Shown in pieces: positions 23,675 through 31,405 of a stretch of DNA of 34,053 bases. The notes beneath the pieces were generated by a model. That model made no database searches. It worked only from the letters and a program-made list of their open reading frames with translations, and was not told the origin of the DNA. Each line of letters starts with the position of its first letter. Position 1 is the stretch's first letter. The DNA is from Candidatus Poribacteria bacterium. GTDB lineage: Bacteria > Poribacteria > WGA-4E > WGA-3G. The DNA is taken from positions 1 through 34,053 of the forward strand of contig JAJDXV010000087.1 of the NCBI GenBank assembly GCA_022823085.1, written 5' to 3'. A program made the translations under genes and the position numbers.

Positions 23675-24568
23675 TTATTCCGTTTTTTTAATTTCGACAC
23701 CAGCAATATTTTCCAAGATTTTGATAATCGTCCAGTTATCCTCATCTGGGTTCACCGCTTTCCCCGCTTGAAAAAGTTCAAAAGCGGCACTCGCTGCAAA
23801 AAGCGGCACCCCACAATCGCTTGCCATACTCTTCGCCAAACTCAGGTCCTTATACATCGTACCGATATTGCTCTGACCCTTGAAGTTGCGGGATAAAATG
23901 TTTTCCGTCGTATCTCTGAAAAGGAAATTCCCGACGACACTTGTGCCGACAACATCACGAAGCGTCTCAGGTGCGACACCCGCCTTCACCGCAAGCGTCA
24001 ACGCCTCAAAAATACCGGCATACGTCGTACCTATCAGCACTGCAAGTGCAGACTTGACCGTCTGACCCATACCGATCTCTTCACCGACGTGATAGATGTC
24101 CTTACCAACGGCTTCAAGCACCGGCTTCGATGCTGCAAACGTCTCGTTCCGTGCTGCCACCATCATCGTGAGTGTCCCAGCAGCCGCGCCCGGCGCGCCG
24201 CCACTCACAGGCGCGTCAACGATGCTAACACCTTTTGCCGTCACGAGTTCGGCAACTTCCATCACCTGCGAACGTCCGATCGTCGCCGTACAGATCACCG
24301 TAGACCCCGGTTCCAGACCCGCCAATAATCCGTCTTCACCCAAAAGTGCTGCCTTGACCTGCTCAACATTCAGCACCATAATAAAAACGGTATCCGCGGC
24401 GGCACCGACATCTCGCGGCGACGCAGCAGTGTGGGCACCGGCTCGCGCTAACGGTTCCATCGCTTCAGAACGAACATCATACACCGTCAATTCGTGTCCG
24501 GCTTTCAAGATATTCCTTGACATCCCGGCACCCATATTTCCAACCCCAATAAGTCCAACTCTCGCCAT
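23675..24568 (-). CDS. beta-hydroxyacid dehydrogenase (3-hydroxyisobutyrate/tartronate semialdehyde reductase type)
   Basis: A 297-residue NAD(P)-dependent enzyme. The N-terminal Rossmann motif GVGNMGAGM (8-16) is of GxGxMGxxM form. The substrate motif DAPVSGG (118-124) and the catalytic Lys K172 in GMGQTVKSA are conserved. The usual KxxNN that follows the lysine reads KSALAV, so the Asn pair is missing, as in some divergent members; substrate preference is uncertain. GAGG seven bases upstream supports the ATG at 24568. It precedes the epimerase gene and is divergent from the Gfo/Idh/MocA gene. Confidence 0.88.
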   Translation of the reverse strand: MARVGLIGVGNMGAGMSRNILKAGHELTVYDVRSEAMEPLARAGAHTAASPRDVGAAADTVFIMVLNVEQVKAALLGEDGLLAGLEPGSTVICTATIGRSQVMEVAELVTAKGVSIVDAPVSGGAPGAAAGTLTMMVAARNETFAASKPVLEAVGKDIYHVGEEIGMGQTVKSALAVLIGTTYAGIFEALTLAVKAGVAPETLRDVVGTSVVGNFLFRDTTENILSRNFKGQSNIGTMYKDLSLAKSMASDCGVPLFAASAAFELFQAGKAVNPDEDNWTIIKILENIAGVEIKKTE

Positions 24569-24757
24569 ATATTACCTCAAAAAGTATTACTGAAAAATTG
24601 ATGTCCACCACGCCTCTACGAATATATCCAAGGTGTGCCCTTCTCTGCTGCTTGTCCGCAGAAACAAACAGCACTCACAGAAAACCAATAGAGTCTACCA
24701 CATATCCCAAGAAACGTCAACCCATTTCTCAAACACAACCCAACAGTGCCATTTAGT

Positions 24758-24825
24758 AACTGCTGGCAATTGGCTAACGACTAACGATTGACTGCTGATG
24801 GCTAATGGCTAATGGCTGTCTGCTA
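24758..24825. repeat. degenerate GGCTAAT/GGCTGAT-type repeat tract
   Basis: Short units (TGGCAATTGGCTAACG, GACTGCTGATGGCTAATGG, then GGCTAATGGCT) recur with small changes in a non-coding gap. A reverse-complement relative with AGCCATTAGCAGTC lies on the other side of the Gfo/Idh/MocA gene (25940-25986). The remainder of the gap 24569-24757 shows nothing I can name. Confidence 0.5.
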
Positions 24826-24853
24826 ATTATTTTTACACAATTTTTTTCTCCAC

Positions 24854-24870
24854 TGTGTTATAATAACACA
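24854..24870 (+). promoter_or_regulatory. extended -10 element inside a perfect palindrome (candidate operator)
   Basis: TGTGTTAT-A-ATAACACA is an exact 8+1+8 palindrome. It contains TATAAT (24859-24864) preceded by TGT, an extended -10, so a repressor dimer bound here would block the promoter of the Gfo/Idh/MocA gene at 24901. A -35 is not clear; TTTACA at 24832 is 21 bases away. Confidence 0.55.
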
Positions 24871-24900
24871 TTCATATATGAAAAAGGAGCAAAAATAATA

Positions 24901-25929
24901 ATGGCAGATACCATCAAAGGTGCCGTCCTCGGATATGGTGCAGCATTTAATATGGGCAGAGCCCACGCAAATATGATGCAGAACACCGACGGCATAGAAT
25001 GCGTCGCTGTTTGCGATATAGACCCTGAACGCACAGATGCCGCAAAAGAGGATTTCCCCGGCATCCGCACTTATAATTCAGTTGAAGCACTTAACGCCGA
25101 CGACGGTGTCGATCTCGTCGCAAACGTTCTACCGCATAGTTTACACTGTGGGCCATCGGTGGCAAGCCTCAAGGCTGGCAAGCACGTCGTCGTTGAAAAA
25201 CCGATGTGCGTCACAATCGCCGAAGCCACAGAAATGATTACAACCGCCAAAGAGAACGACGTTATGTTGTCCGTTCACCACAACCGACGCTGGGACGCTG
25301 ATTTCTGGACGCTCCGGGAACTCGTCCAATCCGGCATCATCGGTAAAGTCTTTAGCGTTGAGATGTGGGGCGGCGGCTACGGAAGACCCAACCCCGACTG
25401 GTGGCGAAGCGTCAAAGCCATCTCCGGCGGCCAATTCTACGACTGGGGCGCACACTACCTCGATTGGCTCCTCAATGTGCTTGAAGCACCCATGATTAAC
25501 GTCACCGGCTTCTACCAACCAAACCTTGTTTGGGACGACATTACCAACGAGGATCACGTCCAGGCGATTATTCGCTTCGCCGGTGGAGAAGTCGTTGCAG
25601 ACGGCGCATCCGCAAATATCCAGATGTCTAACATCTCCAAAATTGGCGGTCCGCGATGGAAACTGCTCGGATCACACGGCGCGATTACCTCCGAAGGCGG
25701 CGGGTTCAAAGTACTCTCCGAAGTCGAAGGACACCCTAAAGAACAGGAAGTCGGGCATCACGGGAGACCCGGACCGAGCTACTATCAGAATATCGTCGCC
25801 CATTTAAACGACGGCACGCCATTACTCGTCACACCTGAATCCGCACGCCGTGTTATCGCTATCATGGATTTAGCAGAAAAATCCGCTAAAACACATCAAG
25901 CTGAAACCGTACCTTACGAGTTTGAGTAA
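24901..25929 (+). CDS. Gfo/Idh/MocA family oxidoreductase
   Basis: A 342-residue NAD(P)-dependent sugar dehydrogenase-type protein. The N-terminal Rossmann domain has GYGAAFNMGRAHA at 11-23, and the E-K-P motif is at 99-101 (VVVEKPM). The C-terminal domain supplies the active-site GGQFYDWGAHYLDW block with D181 and H185. Family members act on inositols, glucose-derived ketosugars or N-acetyl sugars. The start is ATG at 24901, with GGAG 12 bases upstream; an in-frame ATG at 24805 would run through the promoter. The palindromic operator at 24854-24870 suggests sugar-responsive repression. The Zn-alcohol dehydrogenase follows after 67 bases. Confidence 0.9.
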   Translation: MADTIKGAVLGYGAAFNMGRAHANMMQNTDGIECVAVCDIDPERTDAAKEDFPGIRTYNSVEALNADDGVDLVANVLPHSLHCGPSVASLKAGKHVVVEKPMCVTIAEATEMITTAKENDVMLSVHHNRRWDADFWTLRELVQSGIIGKVFSVEMWGGGYGRPNPDWWRSVKAISGGQFYDWGAHYLDWLLNVLEAPMINVTGFYQPNLVWDDITNEDHVQAIIRFAGGEVVADGASANIQMSNISKIGGPRWKLLGSHGAITSEGGGFKVLSEVEGHPKEQEVGHHGRPGPSYYQNIVAHLNDGTPLLVTPESARRVIAIMDLAEKSAKTHQAETVPYEFE

Positions 25930-25948
25930 CTTCGAGGAATAGCCATTA

Positions 25949-25986
25949 GCAGTCGGCTGTCAGCAGATTAGCCGTCAGCCGACTGC
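25949..25986. repeat. 11-base perfect inverted repeat
   Basis: GCAGTCGGCTG (25949-25959) pairs exactly with CAGCCGACTGC (25976-25986) across a 16-base loop, ending 10 bases before the next ATG at 25997. The content relates to the repeat tract at 24758-24825. No U-run follows; it may fold in the leader of the alcohol dehydrogenase gene. Confidence 0.6.
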
Positions 25987-25996
25987 GAATAAAAAC

Positions 25997-27013
25997 ATGA
26001 AAACTATCGTCTTCGAGAAAATACAGCAACTCCGCATCCAAGATAAACCGATCCCCGAACTTACCGATGGTGATGTACTCATCGAAACGGAACTCTGCGG
26101 TATCTGTGCCTCTGACCTCGCAGCACTTCGCGGAGATGTATCAGATTACGCACCACCTGTCGTCATGGGACACGAACTCGCGGGCATCATCGTAGACAGC
26201 CGACACCCTGATGTTAAAGTCGGCGAACGTGTGACTGTGAACCCTATGCTCTCTTGCGGTGTATGCACCGAATGCCAGAACGATTTCGACAAATACTGCA
26301 AAAACATCGAAGGCATCGGACACGATATCGATGGCGGATACGCCGAATACATGCGGATGCCAAAGCACGGCGTGGATACCGGTAAACTTATCCGGGTCCC
26401 AAATAGCATGCCGCCCGAAGAATTGCTGTTCCTCGAACCGTTGGGCTGCTGCCTAAATGCCATGCGGGAGACGCTCTTCAAGGATTCCGTCGCGATCCTC
26501 GGTGCCGGCCCCATCGGTCTAATGCTCACCCAATTAACGAAACGCGCAGGTTTCGCCACCTACGTCGTGGAACCGCACGCACACCGTCGGGCTGTCGCAG
26601 AAACACTCGGTGCCGACCACACCTTTGATACGTCCGCTGAGTCCGTAGCACACCTTCAAGAACTCACCAACGGAGGTGTTGACACCGTCATTTCCGCGAC
26701 AACAAACAACGCCTCGGCAACCGCATTCGCTTTCCAAATCGTCCGTAGAGGCGGATGCCTCAACTTCTTCGGACTTGCACCAGAAGGCGAAGAACTCCGC
26801 ATCAACCTCGAAGAATTTCACTACGCGGGACACAAACTGATGGCTTCATGGGCATTCTCACGCGCCAGTCTCGAAGAATCCAAGCAACTCCTCATCGAGA
26901 AAGCACTCAATTTTGAACCGCTGCTGACCGATCGGTTTCCGATTACACAAGGCTTAGCAGCGTTCGATAACGCCGCTGCCCACCGCGGCGTTAAGACAGC
27001 CGTCCAGCCCTGA
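25997..27013 (+). CDS. zinc-dependent alcohol (sorbitol/threonine-type) dehydrogenase
   Basis: A 338-residue medium-chain dehydrogenase. The catalytic zinc ligands C37 (CGICASD), H59 and E60 (MGHE) are intact, and the four-Cys structural zinc loop is complete (C87, C90, C93, C101). NAD-binding GAGPIG follows near residues 170-175. It resembles L-threonine 3-dehydrogenase, sorbitol or galactitol dehydrogenases. It differs from the MDR protein at 15342, which has lost both zinc sites. The start is ATG at 25997; no good ribosome site precedes it because an inverted repeat occupies that space. It lies 67 bases after the Gfo/Idh/MocA gene and probably shares its sugar-oxidation pathway. Confidence 0.9.
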   Translation: MKTIVFEKIQQLRIQDKPIPELTDGDVLIETELCGICASDLAALRGDVSDYAPPVVMGHELAGIIVDSRHPDVKVGERVTVNPMLSCGVCTECQNDFDKYCKNIEGIGHDIDGGYAEYMRMPKHGVDTGKLIRVPNSMPPEELLFLEPLGCCLNAMRETLFKDSVAILGAGPIGLMLTQLTKRAGFATYVVEPHAHRRAVAETLGADHTFDTSAESVAHLQELTNGGVDTVISATTNNASATAFAFQIVRRGGCLNFFGLAPEGEELRINLEEFHYAGHKLMASWAFSRASLEESKQLLIEKALNFEPLLTDRFPITQGLAAFDNAAAHRGVKTAVQP

Positions 27014-27058
27014 TGGATATACCGTTGTTCATTTCCTTTCCGCGTTTGACTTTTTACT

Positions 27059-27087
27059 TTGACTTTCCTCTATTTTTGTGGTATCTT
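27059..27087 (+). promoter_or_regulatory. promoter for the nfo-obg-proB run
   Basis: TTGACT (27059-27064), a 17-base spacer and TATCTT (27082-27087) preceded by TGG (extended -10). A second TTGACT occurs 13 bases upstream (27046). Confidence 0.5.
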
Positions 27088-27131
27088 TAACGTGATTTTG
27101 GAACACCACACAAGGAGATACTAACGAAAAT

Positions 27132-27995
27132 ATGATCCTCGGTGCACACGTATCTACGTCAGGTGGACTACACAATGCCATCAAAAATGGCGAAAAACTC
27201 TGCTGCGACACCATACAAATTTTCCTGCGGAATCCACACCAGTGGCAAGGAAAACCTCCGACCTCAGAGATCACCGAAAAATTTACCACAGCATGGTCGG
27301 AAGCCGATCTCGGTGACGTAATCGTTCACGACATCCACTTAAGCAATCTCGCTTCCCCGAAACCGGATGTGTTGAAAAAATCACGACAAGCGTTCCGTGA
27401 ACAGATGGAACTCGCACAGCAGCTCGGGCTCCGCTACATCGTAACGCATCTCGGAGCGCACCTCGGTGAAGGTGAAACATTCGGTTTAAAGCAGCTAACC
27501 GATAGTTTCGATTTCTTGTTTGAAAACGCTGAGGCACCAGATGTCATACCGCTCCTCGAAACCACTGCCGGACAAGGCACAAACCTCGGCTACCGGTTTG
27601 AACACCTGCGTGACGTTATCGGCACATCAGAATACCCAGATCGGTTCGGTGTCTGTTTGGATACCTGCCACGTCTTTGCCGCTGGCTACGATATGCGAAC
27701 CGAAGCAGATTGCGAAGCGACTTTCGAGCAGTTCGATGCCATCATCGGACTTAACCGCTTAAAAGCCTTCCATCTCAACGACGCAAAATCGGAATATCAA
27801 AGCCGTGTGGATCGACACCAACACATCGGGGAAGGCAATATCGGCACAACCGCATTTACATATATCCTCAATGACCCGCGATTTGCTGAAACCCCACTCA
27901 TCATTGAAACGCCAGAAATGAAGACGATGCACGAGGTAAACCTCTCTACACTACGCGGGTTGAAACTTGGCAACTTGGAAAACGGCGGAGATTAA
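27132..27995 (+). CDS. nfo: deoxyribonuclease IV (AP endonuclease)
   Basis: A 287-residue TIM-barrel endonuclease that cleaves 5' of abasic sites in base-excision repair. Zinc-ligand segments of Nfo are conserved: H69 (DIHL), H106 in THLGAH, E143 (LLETTAG), D177 and H180 (LDTCH), H214 (FHLND), the DRHQHIGEG block with D227 and H229, and E259 (IETPE). The length is normal. The start is ATG at 27132, with AAGGAG 14 bases upstream, longer than usual. It is the first gene of a plus-strand run; the next small gene begins five bases after its stop. Confidence 0.95.
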   Translation: MILGAHVSTSGGLHNAIKNGEKLCCDTIQIFLRNPHQWQGKPPTSEITEKFTTAWSEADLGDVIVHDIHLSNLASPKPDVLKKSRQAFREQMELAQQLGLRYIVTHLGAHLGEGETFGLKQLTDSFDFLFENAEAPDVIPLLETTAGQGTNLGYRFEHLRDVIGTSEYPDRFGVCLDTCHVFAAGYDMRTEADCEATFEQFDAIIGLNRLKAFHLNDAKSEYQSRVDRHQHIGEGNIGTTAFTYILNDPRFAETPLIIETPEMKTMHEVNLSTLRGLKLGNLENGGD

Positions 27996-27999
27996 AAAG

Positions 28000-28188
28000 G
28001 TGTCTATCGGTTTTTGGGAAGTCGCATTCCTCATCATGCTCCTTTTGGGAATCGTCATCGTGTCGCGTCTCGTCGAAAGATTTCGGACGAAACGTATTTG
28101 TCCAGAATGCGGACTGGCAATTCATACGCATACATCAACTTGTCCATCGTGCAAGCACACGTTCAAAAGAAAAAATAAAGGAGGCTAA
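28000..28188 (+). CDS. small membrane zinc-ribbon protein 1
   Basis: A 62-residue protein. One hydrophobic helix (about 6-22, WEVAFLIMLLLGIVIVS) is followed by a basic linker and a zinc ribbon C34-P-E-C37 ... C48-P-S-C51 with a lysine-rich tail. The start is probably GTG at 28000, with GGAG about ten bases upstream; a longer TTG frame overlaps nfo. The arrangement places the ribbon on the cytoplasmic side if basic residues stay inside. It is a paralogue of the next gene. The function is unknown; small anchored zinc ribbons may recruit partners or sense metal. Confidence 0.7.
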   Translation: MSIGFWEVAFLIMLLLGIVIVSRLVERFRTKRICPECGLAIHTHTSTCPSCKHTFKRKNKGG

Positions 28189-28189
28189 A

Positions 28190-28405
28190 ATGGAACCCTT
28201 TATTGCTGGACTTCTTTTTTCGCTTCCTGTACTTATAGCTGTGCTAATACACTATTTTGGCTACACAGAAACGGATAAATCTGGTAATAGATATCGCAGG
28301 AGACTCTTCCAGTCACAACGTATCTGTCTGAGTTGTGGTCTACTAATCCGAACTGCTATCCCAAAATGCCCGTCATGCGGGCACGGTTTTCAAGCAAAGG
28401 AATGA
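28190..28405 (+). CDS. small membrane zinc-ribbon protein 2
   Basis: A 71-residue protein, one base after the previous gene's stop. A hydrophobic helix (4-24) leads to an RYRRR stretch and a zinc ribbon C46-L-S-C49 ... C60-P-S-C63. It has the same plan as the upstream microprotein, so the pair arose by duplication. AAAGGAGGC lies five bases before the ATG and inside the preceding gene. I do not recognise a named family. Confidence 0.75.
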   Translation: MEPFIAGLLFSLPVLIAVLIHYFGYTETDKSGNRYRRRLFQSQRICLSCGLLIRTAIPKCPSCGHGFQAKE

Positions 28406-28409
28406 CATT

Positions 28410-28616
28410 ATGGCAAAAACAAAATTAAAAATAAATGGTATGTCCTGCCAACATTGCGTCAAAACAGTGAAAGATGCGTTGACAGCACTTGAGGGTGTTC
28501 AGGGCGCGAAAGTCAACCTCCGCAAAGGCGAGGCAACTGTCCGTTTCAATGAACGGCACGTCACGCATGCCAATCTTAGGGAGGCAATAACGCAAGCAGG
28601 ATTTGAAACGTCGTAA
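28410..28616 (+). CDS. heavy-metal-associated (HMA) domain protein, copper-chaperone type
   Basis: A 68-residue single HMA domain (ferredoxin-like). GMSCQHC with C13 and C16 is the metal-binding loop, followed by the expected helix and LEGV...V strand pattern. Such proteins (CopZ-like) carry Cu(I) to a P-type ATPase or repressor, but no ATPase or copper regulator is in the window. It begins four bases after the second zinc-ribbon gene, with AAAGGAATG upstream, so it is cotranscribed with the two ribbons. Confidence 0.9.
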   Translation: MAKTKLKINGMSCQHCVKTVKDALTALEGVQGAKVNLRKGEATVRFNERHVTHANLREAITQAGFETS

Positions 28617-28648
28617 CCCTCTGCACAATTCAAGCAAAGTGTGAAAAC

Positions 28649-29938
28649 ATGGACACAGCAAGAATCCAAGTCAAAGCAGGCAACGGTGGAAACGGATGCA
28701 TCAGTTTCCGTCGCGAGAAGTTTGTTCCGCGTGGCGGTCCTGACGGTGGTGATGGCGGCAAGGGCGGCAACGTCGTCTTTATCGCTACCCTCGGAATGAG
28801 CACACTCATCGATCTGCATCATAACCCGCGCCAAGTCGCCGAAAACGGTGGACACGGCACCGGCAAAAAACGAGACGGTGCTGATGGCGCAGACTGCGTT
28901 GTTAAAGTGCCCGCTGGTACCATCATTAGAGACTATGATACCACCGAGACGCTCGCAGACCTAACGGAACCGGATGAAAGCGTTGTCGTCGCACGCGGCG
29001 GTATCGGCGGCAAGGGGAACGCACGCTTTAAAAGTAGCACCTTCCAAGCACCACGCGTCGCAGAGAAAGGCGAACCCGGCGAAGAACGTGAGATTAGCCT
29101 CGAAGTTAAACTCATCGCGGATGTCGGACTCGTCGGCTATCCAAACGCCGGTAAATCGACACTCCTATCCCGTACATCTGCCGCAACGCCGAAAATCGCC
29201 GCATACCCGTTCACAACGCTCCGTCCGAACCTCGGTGTCGTCCGTATCAACCGAGAACAGAACTTTATCCTCGCGGACATCCCCGGACTCATAGAGGGCG
29301 CGCATCACGGTGCCGGCTTAGGACACCAATTCTTGCGCCACATCGAACGCACCAAAATGCTCATCCATGTCATCGACCTGAGTGCCACCGATGGACGAGA
29401 CCCCATTAAAGATTACGAACAATTGAACCGCGAATTGGGGCATTATAACGAATTGCTAACCGAACTGCCACAAATTATCGCTCTCAATAAAACAGATATG
29501 CCCGAAGCAAAGGCAAACCTACAGCGCGTACAGGAATACTTCGGTAACAGGAAAACTTTTCCGATCTCTGCGATTACCGGCGACGGTGTGAACCCACTCA
29601 TGCAGCAAGCCTATCGCTCCTTGCAATACTTGGAAGCACGTGCCCGGAAGGAAGCAGAGACAGCCATCATCTTGGAACATGAACTGCCCGCGGAACCATC
29701 AGCACGGTTTGAACTCAGCGAAACCGAAGATCGGTTCATTATTACCGGTGCAGAACCGCGCCGCGCTGTTCTCATGACCGACATGGAAAACGAACAAGCA
29801 CTGGTGCTGTTATATCGCAAACTCAAAAATATGGGAGTCATAAACGCCCTGGCACGCGCAGGCGCGGCAGAAGGAGATACAGTCCAGATCGATGAATTCG
29901 AGTTCACCTATAGTCCAAAATCGATGCAATCCAGCTGA
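28649..29938 (+). CDS. obg: GTPase Obg/CgtA
   Basis: A 429-residue ribosome-assembly and stress GTPase. The glycine-rich Obg fold occupies about 1-158 (RRGGPDGGDGGKGG-type repeats). The G domain has G1 GYPNAGKST at 163-171, G3 DIPGLIEGAHHGAG, G4 NKTD and G5 SAITGDG. A C-terminal OCT domain (about 345-425) is present. The length is typical. No clear ribosome site precedes ATG 28649. Its end overlaps the proB start by 47 bases, so the two are translationally linked. Confidence 0.96.
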   Translation: MDTARIQVKAGNGGNGCISFRREKFVPRGGPDGGDGGKGGNVVFIATLGMSTLIDLHHNPRQVAENGGHGTGKKRDGADGADCVVKVPAGTIIRDYDTTETLADLTEPDESVVVARGGIGGKGNARFKSSTFQAPRVAEKGEPGEEREISLEVKLIADVGLVGYPNAGKSTLLSRTSAATPKIAAYPFTTLRPNLGVVRINREQNFILADIPGLIEGAHHGAGLGHQFLRHIERTKMLIHVIDLSATDGRDPIKDYEQLNRELGHYNELLTELPQIIALNKTDMPEAKANLQRVQEYFGNRKTFPISAITGDGVNPLMQQAYRSLQYLEARARKEAETAIILEHELPAEPSARFELSETEDRFIITGAEPRRAVLMTDMENEQALVLLYRKLKNMGVINALARAGAAEGDTVQIDEFEFTYSPKSMQSS

Positions 29939-31055
29939 ACAACGCACCCGTTTAGCGGACGTACAGCGCATCGTTGTAAAGGTCGGCAGCAGCACCATCA
30001 CAATGGACGGGGTGCTCAACGAAGCCGCCCTGGATGGGCTTGTCCACGATTTAGCACTCGTCAAACAGGACGGTGTCGAGGTCATCCTCGTCACGTCAGG
30101 CGCGATCGCCGCCGGGTGGCCACAACTCGGTCTCAGGCAGCGCCCAAATACGCTACCACGCCTACAAGCTGCCGCCGCTACTGGGCAAATCCTATTAATG
30201 ACAGCCTATCGAGAACGGTTCTTAACTTATGGACAAAACGTCGCACTCATGCTCCTCACACGCGACGATTTCTCGAACCGGAAACGCTATACCCGCATGA
30301 ACGACACCCTCCGAGCACTCCTCAATCTCGGCGTGATACCGATTATCAACGAAAACGACACCGTCGCCATCGAGGAAATCAAGGTCGGTGATAACGATAC
30401 GCTCTCCGCCTACGTAACGAATCTCGCACAAGCAGAACTCCTCGTTATCCTCTCCGATCAAGCAGGGTTCTTCACCGCCGATCCAAGGTACACCCCGGAT
30501 TCAGAACTCATCCACACCGTCAACACCATCTCAGAGGAAATTTGGCAAGCCGCTGGCGAAGCTGGCACAACCAGCGGCACCGGCGGAATGGTGACCAAAC
30601 TCAAAGCCGCTGACATCGTCACTGGATCCGGCGAAATGATGGTACTCGCACACGGACAAGAACCGCTCGTCGTTACAAGACTCCTCAAGGGTGAAACGAT
30701 CGGAACCCTCTTCCTACCACAAGAACGGATCTCCGGACGAAAACGCTGGATCGCCTATTCCCGGCCACCGAAAGGCAGACTCATCTTAGACGACGGCGCA
30801 CGCAACGCACTCGTACAAGGTGGTAAAAGCCTACTACCCGCCGGCATCCGACGCGTCGAAGGCAATTTCGACTACAGCGATACCGTCTCCTGCCTGACAG
30901 AGAACGGCGTGGAGTTCGCACGCGGCCTCGTAAACTACAATGCTATAGAAACCGCCAAACTCGCCGGAAAACAGACAACAGACATCGAAAAAATACTCGG
31001 CTACCGCGACTACGACGAAATCATACATCGCGATAACCTCGTGCTGCTCGACTGA
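29892..31055 (+). CDS. proB: glutamate 5-kinase
   Basis: A 387-residue enzyme phosphorylating glutamate for proline synthesis. The amino-acid kinase domain shows VVKVGSST (28-35), the VTSGAIAAG phosphate-site loop, INENDTV, and the SDQAGFFTADPR segment near 190. A C-terminal PUA domain (about 290-370) makes it the long, E. coli-type ProB. ATG at 29892 lies inside obg; no other standard start codon exists between it and the kinase domain, which supports the 47-base overlap. The reductase gene proA, usually adjacent, is about 1.2 kb away behind an MNT-HEPN gene. Confidence 0.94.
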   Translation: MNSSSPIVQNRCNPAEQRTRLADVQRIVVKVGSSTITMDGVLNEAALDGLVHDLALVKQDGVEVILVTSGAIAAGWPQLGLRQRPNTLPRLQAAAATGQILLMTAYRERFLTYGQNVALMLLTRDDFSNRKRYTRMNDTLRALLNLGVIPIINENDTVAIEEIKVGDNDTLSAYVTNLAQAELLVILSDQAGFFTADPRYTPDSELIHTVNTISEEIWQAAGEAGTTSGTGGMVTKLKAADIVTGSGEMMVLAHGQEPLVVTRLLKGETIGTLFLPQERISGRKRWIAYSRPPKGRLILDDGARNALVQGGKSLLPAGIRRVEGNFDYSDTVSCLTENGVEFARGLVNYNAIETAKLAGKQTTDIEKILGYRDYDEIIHRDNLVLLD

Positions 31056-31095
31056 TCTGTTTCCACGACTCATCTGGAATCAGTCGTTTGTTGCG
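31049..31095 (+). terminator. candidate terminator after proB
   Basis: CGACTGAT (31049-31056), overlapping the proB stop, pairs exactly with ATCAGTCG (31079-31086) across 22 bases; TTTGTTGCGTTTT follows. It also covers the 3' end of the small minus-strand gene. Confidence 0.45.
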
Positions 31096-31255
31096 TTTTA
31101 TCGACGAGAAGCGATTCTATGTTAGCAAGCCTTGCGTTTATTTCATCAAGCGTTGGGTTTGAATCTTTTATTTTTTCGCCCAAAGTTTTTCTAATATCTC
31201 TCAGTTCATCAAGAATCATTTGCTCTATACTCGTTAGTGTTTTGATGTCTACCAT
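31070..31255 (-). CDS. small coiled-coil protein, unknown function
   Basis: A 61-residue protein with no membrane segment. Leucine/isoleucine residues spaced as in a heptad (IEQMILDELRDIRKTLGEKI, then ARLANIESLLVDK) indicate two amphipathic coiled-coil helices. ATG at 31255 is chosen for its GGAGG site six bases upstream; an ATG at 31303 would extend it by 16 residues without support. It converges on proB and is divergent from the MNT-HEPN gene. I do not recognise a family. Confidence 0.6.
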   Translation of the reverse strand: MVDIKTLTSIEQMILDELRDIRKTLGEKIKDSNPTLDEINARLANIESLLVDKTQQTTDSR

Positions 31256-31334
31256 CCGTACCTCCGTGGCGTTGATCAGTGATATTATCTTGTATTCTAT
31301 CATACTTGACCTAAAAATGTCAAAATATCCGCCC

Positions 31335-31363
31335 TTGAAAATTTCTAAACGACATGTTATAAT
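31335..31363 (+). promoter_or_regulatory. promoter for the MNT-HEPN gene
   Basis: TTGAAA (31335-31340), exactly 17 bases, then TATAAT (31358-31363) preceded by TGT (extended -10). The ATG is 43 bases downstream, with AAGGAG before it. Confidence 0.75.
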
Positions 31364-31405
31364 ATCCCTGTTATTTTCTCACACTTCATACCGAAGGAGA
31401 AACGC

